Source of the DNA: Edaphobacter dinghuensis
GTDB lineage: Bacteria; Acidobacteriota; Terriglobia; Terriglobales; Acidobacteriaceae
DNA: 64,000 nt
Reading direction: 5' to 3'
Assembly: GCF_014640335.1 (NCBI RefSeq)
Contig: NZ_BMGT01000004.1
Coordinates: 124,001-188,000, forward strand
Of this stretch, positions 17,376 to 26,910 are shown piece by piece; within the stretch, counting starts at the first letter, position 1, and the number at the start of each line of letters is the position of its first letter. The position numbers and the translations under genes are program-made. A model generated the notes under the pieces. It was not told the DNA's origin. It saw only the letters and a list, made by a program, of their open reading frames with translations, and did no database searches.

Positions 17376-18161
17376 TTATCCAACCGCAGTTTCATTCGCG
17401 AGTAGAGCTCGAAAAGGGACGATATCTGAGTCCTCGCCGATCACCAATGTATTGGCTTCTAGTGGGTTCTGCCGAAAGGAATCGCACAAAGTAATGCCAA
17501 TGCGCTTCTTCGCCGCTCTCATTTCCTCGGCCAGCAAGTAGAGCACATTGCGCTCGGATGCGAGGTAAAGAACGATGTCTACAGTCCGATCGTGATCTAA
17601 CATCCGGCAAATTTCGCGATACCGCGCACCGCCTTTAGGCGTTCTCTCGTACTCTATGGCGAACGTCTGGGGTACTCCGTTTACGAGAATTTCAGCGACC
17701 GCATCGAAATCCTTGGCGGTTCCTGGCTCCAGAACCGTGTTGCGGGACACGATTTCGAGGTCGCTAAGCCAGGAGCGAAGAAGCCCATGTTTCAGCAGAG
17801 CGAGGCGAATTCTGGTCAGCTCGATCGCATGGGGTACCTGGGAATGGTGAATGATCTGCTCTGCTGTCGAGGGCAATGCAATCAGCGAATGCCCACGTGA
17901 CTCAAGCACGCGTAATCCCATTCCAGTGATCACAAAGAAGGGCTCTCCCAGAAATCGATCGCGTTCGACGCGTTGGATAAGACCATGTTTTTCGAGGCGA
18001 GCGACTCTCCAGTCGACGCTCCTGCGGGATGTTTCTGTTCCCTCGAACATCAAAAGATCTCTCAGCTGCCGAAATGAAATTGCGCGAGCGTTCCGGACCA
18101 GAAGCAATACTGGGACATCACGGTCATCGGAAATGTCGAGATAGCCCTTGAAATACCTCAT
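17376..18161 (-). CDS. Replication-relaxation / MobC-like protein
   Basis: A 261-residue protein if started at MRYFKGYL (18161); GTG/TTG starts 4-12 nt upstream are possible. The N-terminus is a winged helix-turn-helix (FRQLRDLLMFEGTETSRRSVDWRVARLEKHGLI). The C-terminal half has a nuclease-like alpha/beta pattern with AIEYERTPKGGARY, as in the replication-relaxation family (PF13814) carried by mobile elements. Family members are linked to plasmid and ICE mobilisation. It is last in the secretion operon and borders the gene-free region. As no classical relaxase is present, it is the best candidate for the DNA-processing side of transfer. Confidence 0.65.
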   Translation of the reverse strand: MRYFKGYLDISDDRDVPVLLLVRNARAISFRQLRDLLMFEGTETSRRSVDWRVARLEKHGLIQRVERDRFLGEPFFVITGMGLRVLESRGHSLIALPSTAEQIIHHSQVPHAIELTRIRLALLKHGLLRSWLSDLEIVSRNTVLEPGTAKDFDAVAEILVNGVPQTFAIEYERTPKGGARYREICRMLDHDRTVDIVLYLASERNVLYLLAEEMRAAKKRIGITLCDSFRQNPLEANTLVIGEDSDIVPFRALLANETAVG

Positions 18162-18176
18162 ACCAAGCACCAATCA

Positions 18177-18671
18177 TCATCCTGAGCAAAGCTGCAGCCG
18201 CTGTCCGTCGGCGTTTAGTCGCCACACTCCGAGTTCGCTCCGAATCCAGCTATCCGGTCGCATGAGGAGCAACGCTTCGTAGCGTGGTCCCTTTTGGCTG
18301 ATCGAGATCGGTTGGACGCCGATGGAACACCATCCTGCGGTATGAAAGAAAATCTGGCCGTGGATACCATCTGTGACCATGACCAGATACTCGTCAGGCA
18401 CAACTTTCGAGGCTTTACCGGTCACAAGAAGGTGAGTTTTGCCAGCGTAGATTCGAGGCAGTTCGCAAAAGAAAGTACGCCCGATTGCTCGCTGAGGGAA
18501 TTCGGGGTGGAAGCCGCTGGACCGGTTGAATCGAACTTGCCCGGTCCATATCCAGTGATGATCGACACGGCGACCGTGCCTTAGGCCAGCAGAATTGAAC
18601 CAGGCAGGCTGCTGGTGGGCTTGCCGGACAGCCCACCAGTTGCTACCGAACTCGATCATGCAGACGTACAT
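18177..18671 (-). CDS. Hypothetical protein in transfer operon
   Basis: A 164-residue protein, with starts possible at MYVCMIEF or MIEF. It overlaps the upstream gene by 16 nt. Aromatic and basic sequence (NWWAVRQAHQQPAWFNSAG) precedes several predicted strands. No family is recognised. Its place behind VirD4 suggests an accessory role in DNA transfer. Confidence 0.6.
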   Translation of the reverse strand: MYVCMIEFGSNWWAVRQAHQQPAWFNSAGLRHGRRVDHHWIWTGQVRFNRSSGFHPEFPQRAIGRTFFCELPRIYAGKTHLLVTGKASKVVPDEYLVMVTDGIHGQIFFHTAGWCSIGVQPISISQKGPRYEALLLMRPDSWIRSELGVWRLNADGQRLQLCSG

Positions 18672-19339
18672 GGAGTGACAGCCTCTAGAAGTTCCTGCAG
18701 GACCATTCGCGCCGCAAGGTTACGTTCCTGTCCTTCCCGCTCGCGGTGAAGCGCTCGAATCCGGTTGATAAGAAGGGGGGAAATGGTCTTCCTTTGTTCG
18801 CTGAGCTGACGCAACAGTTGCCCAAGCGTCCCCATGGAAAGAGTGAATTCGATCGAATGTGGCTCCTCGCTCGCCAAGAGCGCCTGAACATATTGCTCCC
18901 AGGTGGGTAAATGTGAACCCTTACGCTGCGCACGCTCGTAGCTAGACCACAGGGCAAATGAGGCGTTCTCCCGCTCGAGCCCAGTAACAACCCCTGCAAT
19001 AATGGTGTCGGCGTTCTCTTCAGTCCGGGGTGTCGGAACACTTGATAGGTTCGCAAAAAGAAATCTGCTCATCCCATCGAACAGTCGTGCATTGAGAGTA
19101 TTCAACTCCGCAGTCCTTTTGGGTTCGCCCAAAGTCGTAACCTTTGTGAGTGCTTCGAGCAAGTCTTTGGGTATACGTATGTCTCGAACTTCATGGAACC
19201 TCACATATAGAGCTGTCAGGCCCGACGCGATAACAAAATCCCGTTCCCCTTCCGGAACGCGAGTCTCGACGTAGTGTCTCCACTCCTCGGAAGAGGAGAA
19301 CTCAAGGCGACTCCTGAACTGTTGCTGGCGGATCGTCAT
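18656..19339 (-). CDS. Hypothetical helical protein in transfer operon
   Basis: A 227-residue, mostly alpha-helical cytoplasmic protein with no membrane segment or signal. It contains LSMGTLGQLLRQLSEQRKTISPLLINRIRALHREREG near the end. It starts 6 nt after the preceding gene, so it is part of the transfer operon. No family is recognised. Confidence 0.6.
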   Translation of the reverse strand: MTIRQQQFRSRLEFSSSEEWRHYVETRVPEGERDFVIASGLTALYVRFHEVRDIRIPKDLLEALTKVTTLGEPKRTAELNTLNARLFDGMSRFLFANLSSVPTPRTEENADTIIAGVVTGLERENASFALWSSYERAQRKGSHLPTWEQYVQALLASEEPHSIEFTLSMGTLGQLLRQLSEQRKTISPLLINRIRALHREREGQERNLAARMVLQELLEAVTPCTSA

Positions 19340-19345
19340 GGATAC

Positions 19346-20098
19346 TTACGCTCCCTTGAGCGCCTTATTCCGCTTCCGCTCGTCCTCGAGCTGGGTGGCC
19401 GTTTGATTCAGACGCTCTCTGAGATTCTGCTCCGTATTTCTCATCGCTTCAATTCGGCGCTCAAGGAGCATGTTCTGTTGTCCGAGGTCTACGGTGGTCG
19501 GCGTACCTAACGGCATTTCTGCGGAAGCTCCTTTCGGAATCTCTCCTGGCGCAGATCCAGACCGCCTGTCCCCGACCAGGCGCTCAATCTTTTTGTGAGC
19601 CCTGGCATCTGGGCGTGCTTCGGCTTCGGCCAGCTCCTTTTCCCGAGCAATAGAGCTCTCGGCCATAGCGTTCTTTTCTGCGATAAGGCGGTTGTACTGT
19701 TCTGTCCGTCGATCGATCTCGATACAGTCGCTGACCCTGCCATTCCAAAGTTCTGTAATGAGGCAGGCGGTGAGATATTCTTTCTTTTCGTCAGCTCTCA
19801 GGCTCAGAAGGTGCATGGTCAGGACCCCTGTGAGAAGCAGAACAGCAGATACTGTGAGCCAGAAATAAACGTTCTCGACTGTCAGCGTGACAATGAGATC
19901 GCGCTCCGCCTGCGCTTCCGCTCCATAATTGCGCTGGTCGGGATTGATTCGGCCGAGTGCGTAATCCAGGAAACCCGAATGTTTCTGATTTGTCTGTTTC
20001 GCGGGTATAGGGACATTTGTGTTTTGAGCGACCGCGACGCCGACCAGCATCAGTGATAGCAGACCAGGAAGAATGAGCGTCAGGATTCGCAGCTTCAT
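19346..20098 (-). CDS. Membrane-anchored coiled-coil protein
   Basis: A 250-residue protein with a signal peptide (LTLILPGLLSLMLVGVAVAQ), a transmembrane helix around residues 76-98 (VYFWLTVSAVLLLTGVLTMHLL), then a long charged helical tail (coiled coil about 125-155 and 205-245). The start overlaps the coupling ATPase gene by 4 nt. It may be a scaffold linking the coupling ATPase to the secretion channel, comparable in layout to TraM/MobB-type accessory proteins, but homology is not evident. Confidence 0.65.
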   Translation of the reverse strand: MKLRILTLILPGLLSLMLVGVAVAQNTNVPIPAKQTNQKHSGFLDYALGRINPDQRNYGAEAQAERDLIVTLTVENVYFWLTVSAVLLLTGVLTMHLLSLRADEKKEYLTACLITELWNGRVSDCIEIDRRTEQYNRLIAEKNAMAESSIAREKELAEAEARPDARAHKKIERLVGDRRSGSAPGEIPKGASAEMPLGTPTTVDLGQQNMLLERRIEAMRNTEQNLRERLNQTATQLEDERKRNKALKGA

Positions 20099-21885
20099 AA
20101 CTGGTCTCCGAGAAACTTTGCAATTGATACCCCGGACATACGGCGGCGCGGACGACCTTCGCCCTCTTCGCTGAAACGAAGATTGGCTCCAATCGATGGA
20201 TCGATTGCCACGTGCATTTGAGGGTAGATATCACTTTGTAGACCCGCCAGGCGAATGGTCGGCAGATGGCGAACGTGCAGATGCGAATGTAACGTGCCTG
20301 CGAGCGCATCCGCCATCAGGATCTCCATCTGGCCGACTGGAAGGTTCTTGATATGCTCCTCTCTGGCGCGAGTCTCCCGCGCATCGCTCTCGCTGCCGGT
20401 TCCCGTTTCCCGGTACGTCGGCGCAAATAAACCCGTTTTTCGAACGGAGAGCGTGCGCCGCTTTGTTGTCACACGGGAGGAAGCTTTCATGAACCACTGC
20501 ACGGTATTTTCTTCTGAACCATGCATGATCATCTTCGTCGCTGGCGCCGAGATCAGTTCGTCCGCGAATGCCTGACCGAGCTTCTGAAATTGGGGGACCG
20601 CTTGAGTTGAGAACAGCATCATTACTTTGGCGCCCCGGGCCGTCTGCAGGCCGTGGGGAAAGTCTGGAAAGACAAAGGGGCCAATCTCATCGAAGAGCAC
20701 GCTCAGGTAGGGCGCGTTGGGATCGCGTAGAGCGGAAGGAGTTGAATATCGTTTCCCAATCGTGAGCTGAATATTCTTCAGCATGATCTTGCCAAACGCC
20801 TCACAAGCGCGCTTGTTCTTGTTGAGGTTGAGGAGGACCCAAAGGACCAGACCCTCATCCACCACCTGATCTGGAGTCAGATTGTCCTGGTAAGAGCCGG
20901 TGATGATGGACAAATTGTCTTCGAGAAAGGCGACAAGCTCGTTCAGCAATCCCTGAATTTTTTCAACGCGATCCCGATCCTTGAATGACCTTTGCAACAT
21001 CCGCGCCGACATTTCAAAACTCTGGCGCGCTTGAGTCGTGACGTCCGCTCGCAAAGAGATCCTCTTTCGCGCCAGCGCGATCTGCTCAGCAAGAACGTTT
21101 TCATCCAGAGCCATGACGAGGATGTCCCTCGTGTTGAATGCTTTCCCGGTGTGCTGAAGAATCCGTGCTAAGTCATAGAGGTAAGCTTCCTGATGGCCTT
21201 CGAAAAAATCCTTCTGGAGTCCGAAGCTCTGGAAGATGAAATTGACATGTTCCTGATAGAGATCGTCGGGCGCGATAAAGGGGTTATACTTGACCGATTT
21301 CTGCGGATTGGTCGGATTGACCACACGTAGGTCCTGCAGCCGCCCGGCGGCAGTGATGTGAGGCAGCATGTCCTCGAGAAACTCCTCGTCACCCTTCCCA
21401 TCGAAGATAATCATTGGCATGCGACGACCGCCATATGTTCTATGGAGGTCCTGAACAATGATGTTTTTAAGAAATGTTGACTTGCCCGCGCCTGTTCCAC
21501 CAGCAATGATGCCGTGCCGCGCTCGTATCGCATCAGGCCATACCCACGGCTCCCCATGCACGTTGTACCCGAGAACAGTTTCACCTGCTTTGTTGGCCTC
21601 GGCGACAACCTTCTCGTCCTTCTTGGACGGGACAAAGAGCGGGGGATGAGGCCATTGCGCTTCCTTTCGCTCTCTCCTGCCAATCAATTGGGTAACCAGG
21701 ATGAGCAAGCCAAATAACCCTATGGCGACATAGCAGAAGATCTCGAGGCATTCCGCATGGGTCATATTGAACCGCGACACGGCTACGTACCAAAGGCCGG
21801 CGCATAAGGCACAGACCAAGAGAACAACAACGCCAACCAAATCATCTCCGCTGGATCGAGGGGTGCGAGAGTAGTCAGGAACCAT
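20095..21885 (-). CDS. virD4: Type IV coupling protein (VirD4/TraD/TraG type ATPase)
   Basis: A 596-residue protein started at MVPDYSRTPR, 5 nt after the preceding stop. Two transmembrane helices lie at about 17-35 and 50-68. Walker A is GGTGAGKS (129-136), and Walker B is LSVLFDEIGPFVF. The arrangement is that of VirD4-family hexameric ATPases, which deliver the relaxosome or DNA to the secretion channel at the inner membrane. It is encoded within the ICE transfer operon downstream of the VirB genes. The translated start is tightly coupled to the small membrane protein gene upstream. Confidence 0.9.
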   Translation of the reverse strand: MVPDYSRTPRSSGDDLVGVVVLLVCALCAGLWYVAVSRFNMTHAECLEIFCYVAIGLFGLLILVTQLIGRRERKEAQWPHPPLFVPSKKDEKVVAEANKAGETVLGYNVHGEPWVWPDAIRARHGIIAGGTGAGKSTFLKNIIVQDLHRTYGGRRMPMIIFDGKGDEEFLEDMLPHITAAGRLQDLRVVNPTNPQKSVKYNPFIAPDDLYQEHVNFIFQSFGLQKDFFEGHQEAYLYDLARILQHTGKAFNTRDILVMALDENVLAEQIALARKRISLRADVTTQARQSFEMSARMLQRSFKDRDRVEKIQGLLNELVAFLEDNLSIITGSYQDNLTPDQVVDEGLVLWVLLNLNKNKRACEAFGKIMLKNIQLTIGKRYSTPSALRDPNAPYLSVLFDEIGPFVFPDFPHGLQTARGAKVMMLFSTQAVPQFQKLGQAFADELISAPATKMIMHGSEENTVQWFMKASSRVTTKRRTLSVRKTGLFAPTYRETGTGSESDARETRAREEHIKNLPVGQMEILMADALAGTLHSHLHVRHLPTIRLAGLQSDIYPQMHVAIDPSIGANLRFSEEGEGRPRRRMSGVSIAKFLGDQL

Positions 21886-21890
21886 GGTAT

Positions 21891-22118
21891 TCACCGGATG
21901 CTGAAATAGAGGAAGACACACACCGCGGCAACGAATATCCCCGCAACCGTCATTAAAAGCCTGCTGGGTCGCCAATTTCCGCGTGCATCTTTCGGTACGA
22001 GGTCGTCTTCAAGGGCGCGCTTAAGGACTTGCATGGCGTTGACCTCGGGATCGGTGTGATACAGCGTGCGAAGTGCAGCCCGGGCCTGAGCGATCGTGAT
22101 ATAGTCAGCAGTCTTCAT
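21891..22118 (-). CDS. Small membrane protein of transfer operon
   Basis: A 75-residue protein with a soluble helical N-terminus (TIAQARAALRTLYHTDPEVNAMQVLKRALEDD) and one C-terminal transmembrane helix (LLMTVAGIFVAAVCVFLYFSI). It lies between the VirB9-like and VirD4 genes with gaps of 2 and 5 nt, indicating coupled translation. No family is recognised. Confidence 0.65.
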   Translation of the reverse strand: MKTADYITIAQARAALRTLYHTDPEVNAMQVLKRALEDDLVPKDARGNWRPSRLLMTVAGIFVAAVCVFLYFSIR

Positions 22119-22120
22119 CT

Positions 22121-22957
22121 CTACATGACCACAGCGGCTGTAATGCTCTGAGTGCCTGTGCTACCGAAATCCAATTCGTAAAGCTGTGGCGCGGCTTGTT
22201 GTCCGCCTCGAATGCTTATGATTCCGACGGTGCTCTGTCCCGGATCGAGATCTGGCGTCAGTACCTCCGTATGCAAGGGCAGCAGTCTCTCGCCTCTCAA
22301 TGCCTTGAATTGGCTGAACATTTCGTCCGACAGTTGATGGTCTCTCAGGCTCAAAAGAGAAATGGGATTTTGGGTGGGGCGAGCCTCGAAAATGTCGGGA
22401 GCAGAAATCCGAAAAGGCGACCTAGAAAGATTTCGGATCGAATACCTGACGATCATCTGATCTCGTGAGTGCAGGACTTCATCGATGTGGATCACAACCG
22501 AGGCGGAACGATTCTTCTGGTCGTCTGTGATCGCTTCGGAGCGGAGAACAGCTTCAATCGACGCGTTTGAAGAGGCTCGTTGCAGCTCCTGCTCGTCGGC
22601 ATTAGCGCCGGGCGTGGGTTTGCGAATTGGGGAAGGCGGGCTCTCGATGAGCATGTTCATCTTGGATACATCACCGGGGGCGTCGATCTCGTAAGTCAAT
22701 TCCCGGGACGCTGTCCAGATAAGAAGGTTCGTCGAGACGTTCTGACCGAGGGGCTGCAGGAACAGCTTGTTTTCTCTCTGGTCGATGTCAAAATTGGCAT
22801 GATCGGCCAACGCAAACATCACGATTGGTTCACCAGGATCGATGACTGTAAAGTGATTGATGGCGGTCTGAATGTGAGTAGGTTGATTTTGCTTAGCTGT
22901 TTGAGCTGCCGCTGCAAGGGTGGTGAACGCAATTGCAAGTGCAACGAGTGTTCTCAT
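22121..22957 (-). CDS. VirB9/TrbG-like protein, second copy
   Basis: A 278-residue protein started at MRTLVALAIAF (22957, AGGAG 6 nt upstream), with a signal peptide ending near AAAAQT. The N-terminal domain VIDPGEPIVMFALADHANFDIDQRENKLFLQPLGQNVSTNLLIWTA is like the beta domain of VirB9/TrbG, and the C-terminal domain is an Ig-like beta structure. The copy at 37209 has the same organisation. Carrying two VirB9-like proteins is unusual and might reflect a distinct outer-membrane or surface layer of the channel. Confidence 0.65.
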   Translation of the reverse strand: MRTLVALAIAFTTLAAAAQTAKQNQPTHIQTAINHFTVIDPGEPIVMFALADHANFDIDQRENKLFLQPLGQNVSTNLLIWTASRELTYEIDAPGDVSKMNMLIESPPSPIRKPTPGANADEQELQRASSNASIEAVLRSEAITDDQKNRSASVVIHIDEVLHSRDQMIVRYSIRNLSRSPFRISAPDIFEARPTQNPISLLSLRDHQLSDEMFSQFKALRGERLLPLHTEVLTPDLDPGQSTVGIISIRGGQQAAPQLYELDFGSTGTQSITAAVVM

Positions 22958-23051
22958 GGCGGTCTCCTGGTCCTTCGGCGAGTGGCAACGAAGGCTGCGC
23001 GGAGAAGCCGGGCATATGCTCGACCTCTCCACGACAGGGTTAGGCGCACAC

Positions 23052-25616
23052 CTATTGAGGAATGCGCGTGTCTTCGAAGACAAGCGATCTGGGTCCCGTA
23101 TACTGCCAGAGAAACAGACGCTTTTCTCCCATTGATCCGTCTGGATTTTCAATACGTTCCACAAGAAATGCCCGCTGCTGATCATCGAACTGGACAAATC
23201 CGTCGACGACTTGTGGCAAACGAACAGGCATGCTTTCGCCGCCGGTCTGCTCGGCGAATGCGTCGACTATTTCTTGCGGGAAGGCATGAAACAGCACAGC
23301 CCCTGTACCGTCGCCATTTGAGATGACGGTGTTCAGAGCCTGGGCCCAACCATGACGGTTTTCCACTTTGCCCTGTGCCCAGTAATGCAGCCACAGGTGG
23401 AGTCCCTGAAAACGTGCTTTCGAGTACTCCTCATTTTTCCAGTACGCGGCCTGGGCCTTATTGCGAGCCTCCCATGCTAACGTCCTGAGCTTCCGGTCTT
23501 CGCTCGTACGCATATCGTTCCACTGCGCTTGAGCAGTTTCTAATTCATCCTTGAAGGGCTTAGCCTCGTCCAGAATCTGGTGAACGACATCTCCGTAGAT
23601 AGAGTTCACAAGCTGACATTCCTCGAACATGGACTGAGTGTAGGTATTGCCCTCGAACAATCCGCGGAAGTCCTCGATGTTCCTCTTGTCTTCGAAAACA
23701 TCACCCAATTCTTTGCGAAGGTAGTTGTAAAGCCGCCCGACCTTATCCGTGCCGGCAACGTCGAGATGGTCCGGAAGATCGGTCACACGGGTTACGTTCT
23801 TGTATTGCAGCCAGGGCGCGTCCGAAACCTCCGCACGAATCCTGTCTACAACTTCTTCATCGACCTTGACGCCCCATTTCAAGGCATCAAGAGCATTCTG
23901 CAACTGATCTGCGAGTTCATTGAACTCGTCAATCTTGCCCGCGGCGAGACAGGACGTTTTCAGATTGGTAATTGAGCCAATGCTGTACCTTCCGCTCCCA
24001 CGCGCGTTCATTGCAACGTGCTCAAGATTCCACCAGATGGCATGCGCCTTCTTAGCCTTATTCTTGGTCGTGTTCTTCTTTTCCTCGGGTTTGTCTTGAC
24101 ATCCAACTGCGAATCTTCCTTCGACAAACTTCGGGAACTTGTCGGAGGGGATCGCACAGATGGTGTCAAAGTCGAAGTCACCACCATTCAACTTGGCTGT
24201 CTCCGAATGAAGGACGTAAGCACCCTCCATGCGCAACTGCCGCGTGAGAATGAAGTGGATGAGAGAGTCTGGAAGTTCCTTGCGTCCCAACGCCTGTGTG
24301 AGCATCGGAATCAGTTCGGCGTCGCTGAGATGCCGAACTGGAAGCAAGTCCCGATCGGAACGAACCGGGTAGCGAACACAGAGACTCTTTTCTGCTTCGA
24401 GGTGATTGAGGGCTGCATCTCTTGGAATCCAGTCAGAGGCGGAGAGAATCTTCCCCTCGTGCTCCACCAGGATTCCATCGTCAACTAGTGCAAATGACGG
24501 TAAGGAGAACCCGGCACTGACCAGAAGTCGATAGATCTTGCGCCCGAATTTGCGGTTAAGATAGTTCAGGACATACGGAAAACGAATCGCAAAACCACTC
24601 TTGTCTGCAAGCAGCACAGCATCGACCGGATCCCAAACATCAATATCCATCTTTTCCGTCTCTTCGAGAAGAGCAGGGTTAAAGCTGGTATCGATGGTTG
24701 GACTATCTGGCCTGCCCAACAGATTAAGAAGACCGCTGTAGTCACCTTCGTCAAAGGCCTTCCGGATGGATCGAATATTCTCGATGCCGTCGACCTTGAT
24801 TTCGGTTTCAAAGGACTCAAGAGATGCGTTTTCTACCAGCGATGCACTGGACGAAAACTCTGAGGACTCTGACCACTGACGAAATCCTAGAACTGCCGGT
24901 CCTGAATACAGGCGCCCGGAAGTCCGAAGCTTCGGCAGCAAACGTACAGGATCTTTCAATTCAGGTTTGCAAGCACTCTCGGGGAGGATCATATCGACCT
25001 CGAGAATGTCGGCTGCCTGATCGCTGAAGGGTTTGACGGCGCCTTTGAACTGGAGCTTGTCTCCCTCAAGATAGGCCATCCGGAATTGAGTGAACCAAAC
25101 CGGAAGCAATCCAGCTTTTCGATAAAGAGACTTGCGAAGCCAACCCCTGCAATCGTTCGTGCCAAGGACATGATCCTTGACAACCGCAACGCGGAGATCC
25201 GGCTCTTCCAGGATCATTCGGCAATCGGAAGTGAGAATCGAGAAATAAGTAACCATCGCTTCTGGCCAGCGCTGGTAACGTTTCGCGATGAGAGGTTGAT
25301 GAGCCGCATCTACAAAGTAGAATCGGGTCTGCTTTGCGGAACCGCTGACTCCAACGAGTTTGTATGAAATGCCGTCGAAGACGAGAGTCTTCATGCGCTT
25401 CTCGACTTCGGCCTCTTCATACGCAGACATATACTCAGGCAAAGTCACCCGAGCCACTCGAATTCCCGGATAGAGCCGGCCAATGAGCTTGTCATCGACG
25501 GTATCCTCCCGGCCATTCCTGACTTCTTTCCGGCTAACAGCACCGGCTGCATCGATCTCCAGTTCGAGAATGACTTTCCAATCTTCTGCAACGGGTTGTG
25601 TCGTATTCGTAGTCAT
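23052..25616 (-). CDS. Putative double-psi beta-barrel RNA polymerase (RdRP/YonO-like)
   Basis: An 854-residue cytoplasmic protein, started at MTTNTTQPVAED (25616, GAGG 8 nt upstream). Residues 464-484 read EGAYVLHSETAKLNGGDFDFD. The acidic triad Asp480/482/484 preceded by GG has the form of the DxDGD metal site of multisubunit RNA polymerase beta', eukaryotic cellular RdRPs and YonO. Residues 545-585 (IGSITNLKTSC, then LADQLQNALDALKWGV) resemble the block that follows this site in cellular RdRPs. KGAVKPF near 191-197 may be in the first barrel. One F replaces the usual G. It sits between VirB-like genes in the transfer operon. The polymerase role is an inference from motifs; no close homologue can be cited. 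Confidence 0.55.
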   Translation of the reverse strand: MTTNTTQPVAEDWKVILELEIDAAGAVSRKEVRNGREDTVDDKLIGRLYPGIRVARVTLPEYMSAYEEAEVEKRMKTLVFDGISYKLVGVSGSAKQTRFYFVDAAHQPLIAKRYQRWPEAMVTYFSILTSDCRMILEEPDLRVAVVKDHVLGTNDCRGWLRKSLYRKAGLLPVWFTQFRMAYLEGDKLQFKGAVKPFSDQAADILEVDMILPESACKPELKDPVRLLPKLRTSGRLYSGPAVLGFRQWSESSEFSSSASLVENASLESFETEIKVDGIENIRSIRKAFDEGDYSGLLNLLGRPDSPTIDTSFNPALLEETEKMDIDVWDPVDAVLLADKSGFAIRFPYVLNYLNRKFGRKIYRLLVSAGFSLPSFALVDDGILVEHEGKILSASDWIPRDAALNHLEAEKSLCVRYPVRSDRDLLPVRHLSDAELIPMLTQALGRKELPDSLIHFILTRQLRMEGAYVLHSETAKLNGGDFDFDTICAIPSDKFPKFVEGRFAVGCQDKPEEKKNTTKNKAKKAHAIWWNLEHVAMNARGSGRYSIGSITNLKTSCLAAGKIDEFNELADQLQNALDALKWGVKVDEEVVDRIRAEVSDAPWLQYKNVTRVTDLPDHLDVAGTDKVGRLYNYLRKELGDVFEDKRNIEDFRGLFEGNTYTQSMFEECQLVNSIYGDVVHQILDEAKPFKDELETAQAQWNDMRTSEDRKLRTLAWEARNKAQAAYWKNEEYSKARFQGLHLWLHYWAQGKVENRHGWAQALNTVISNGDGTGAVLFHAFPQEIVDAFAEQTGGESMPVRLPQVVDGFVQFDDQQRAFLVERIENPDGSMGEKRLFLWQYTGPRSLVFEDTRIPQ

Positions 25617-25844
25617 GGTGTTTTCCTCACTCATCTGGCGCATCAGATGGATGAGAGATTGTGCTGTCCAGCTCGCAATCCCTCTACCTGGCGCCCACGT
25701 TTTGGGTGGGTGTTTACTGAGCCAGGCTTCAGGTGCCAAAGCTGGTCAGCGGAATTCCTCGTCACAGTGGTGACAAGGGCTCAGAGAGGCGGACAATGAC
25801 CGAATGTTCAGGCATGTCTCCTCTTTGAATTCCGTTCTGACCTC

Positions 25845-26153
25845 TCACTGTGCCTGCTGCTTTAGCAGCGGCCGTTTCACTAAAGTAGGTAACCCCTCCT
25901 GTACCTCCGCTTCTACGCGATAGGTGTGGATGACGTAGATCACACCGGTCTGTTGGAATGCCTTGATCAGGGCCTGATTCTCATCTGTCGCCTCATCCCC
26001 AAGCTCCGGTCTGCCCGACGAGGCATTCGCCTTGCCGAGAAAGAATCGTGCTGCCTCCTCACCGCTTTGACGCGATCGCCTGGGCCTCCTTGCGGCGCGA
26101 GTGGTGGGTGTTTCCGGCTTTGTTGCGGGTACGCTCACAATAGAAGTTGTCAC
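25845..26153 (-). CDS. Small basic hypothetical protein
   Basis: A 102-residue protein with a GTG start at 26153 preceded by GGAGG at 4 nt. The N-terminus is basic and Pro/Thr/Arg-rich, probably disordered (KPETPTTRAARRPRRSRQSG). The C-terminal 50 residues are alpha/beta (ENQALIKAFQQTGVIYVIHTYRVEAEVQEG). It lies just upstream of the polymerase-like gene. No family is recognised. Confidence 0.55.
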   Translation of the reverse strand: MTTSIVSVPATKPETPTTRAARRPRRSRQSGEEAARFFLGKANASSGRPELGDEATDENQALIKAFQQTGVIYVIHTYRVEAEVQEGLPTLVKRPLLKQQAQ

Positions 26154-26163
26154 TATCCCTCCT

Positions 26164-26910
26164 TTATTGCTGCGACGTGATTGCATCAGGGGCAGCAAGG
26201 ATCTGATCTTTGCGTTCCCCTTCAATGGGCCGTTCGCTATAGCTGGCAATCCAGAGACCACTCGGAGTTACTTTCGACCGCTGATCGGTGGCCAATTCGA
26301 TCCGATACTCACTGACGAAGTGATCCGTTGTTTCAGCCCCATTGACGAGATGATGAACGTCCTTCACTCCATAGGCGAGATACGCCAGCCTCTCACCTGG
26401 AAGTCTGTCCAACTCGCGCAAATGAAAATCAGACTCGACGTGATCGCGATCGATTTCTCCGAGGCTATCGGCTTTGGTCAGCGCATCGTATGTTGCTTTT
26501 CGGAGTTTCTTCTGCATCATGTTCAAAGCAATGCGCCAGTGTTCGTTCACGTCGGACGGCTTGTAATTGAGGTAGTTGGACAAGAAGCGAGTCACGAAAT
26601 CCTGGTTGAGAAACTCGTCGGCGCCCGGAGTTAACGTAGAAGCGACATCCCCGCTCTGGCCGGGACCAACAACGGTCTGGTCACCATGAGGTCCTATCCG
26701 GACGACGGTAGGCGGCTGGATCCGGACGAAAATCGCGAACCCGATCGCAATGAATGTGCTCAGCAGCGATGCAACTGTTATGACCCACCAGCGGTTGCGG
26801 CTCGCAATTTCACTGCCGTATACCTCGTAGTATTCCGGGCGTTCGTTGACTTCTGTTTCAACCGTCTGTGGCATATCGTTATCCTTCCGCTCATGGGATA
26901 TCGTGGACAT
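26164..26910 (-). CDS. virB8: VirB8-like inner-membrane protein
   Basis: A 248-residue protein. A short cytoplasmic N-terminus ends in EVYGSEIASRNRWW, followed by one transmembrane helix (VITVASLLSTFIAIGFAIFV) and a periplasmic NTF2-like domain of about 170 residues. This is the standard VirB8/TrbF topology. VirB8 bridges inner-membrane parts of the channel. It overlaps the VirB6-like gene stop by 1 nt, and such VirB6-VirB8 order is common. Assignment rests on topology and context more than on invariant residues. Confidence 0.75.
   Translation of the reverse strand: MSTISHERKDNDMPQTVETEVNERPEYYEVYGSEIASRNRWWVITVASLLSTFIAIGFAIFVRIQPPTVVRIGPHGDQTVVGPGQSGDVASTLTPGADEFLNQDFVTRFLSNYLNYKPSDVNEHWRIALNMMQKKLRKATYDALTKADSLGEIDRDHVESDFHLRELDRLPGERLAYLAYGVKDVHHLVNGAETTDHFVSEYRIELATDQRSKVTPSGLWIASYSERPIEGERKDQILAAPDAITSQQ

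Noticed and set aside
22580..23326. Plus-strand open frame of 248 residues
   Set aside because: It is antisense to the VirB9-like and polymerase-like genes and has no domain sense.
25790..25815. GACCGAATGTTC on the plus strand, similar to promoter copy 4
   Set aside because: The first base of the -35 is lost and no plus-strand gene follows.
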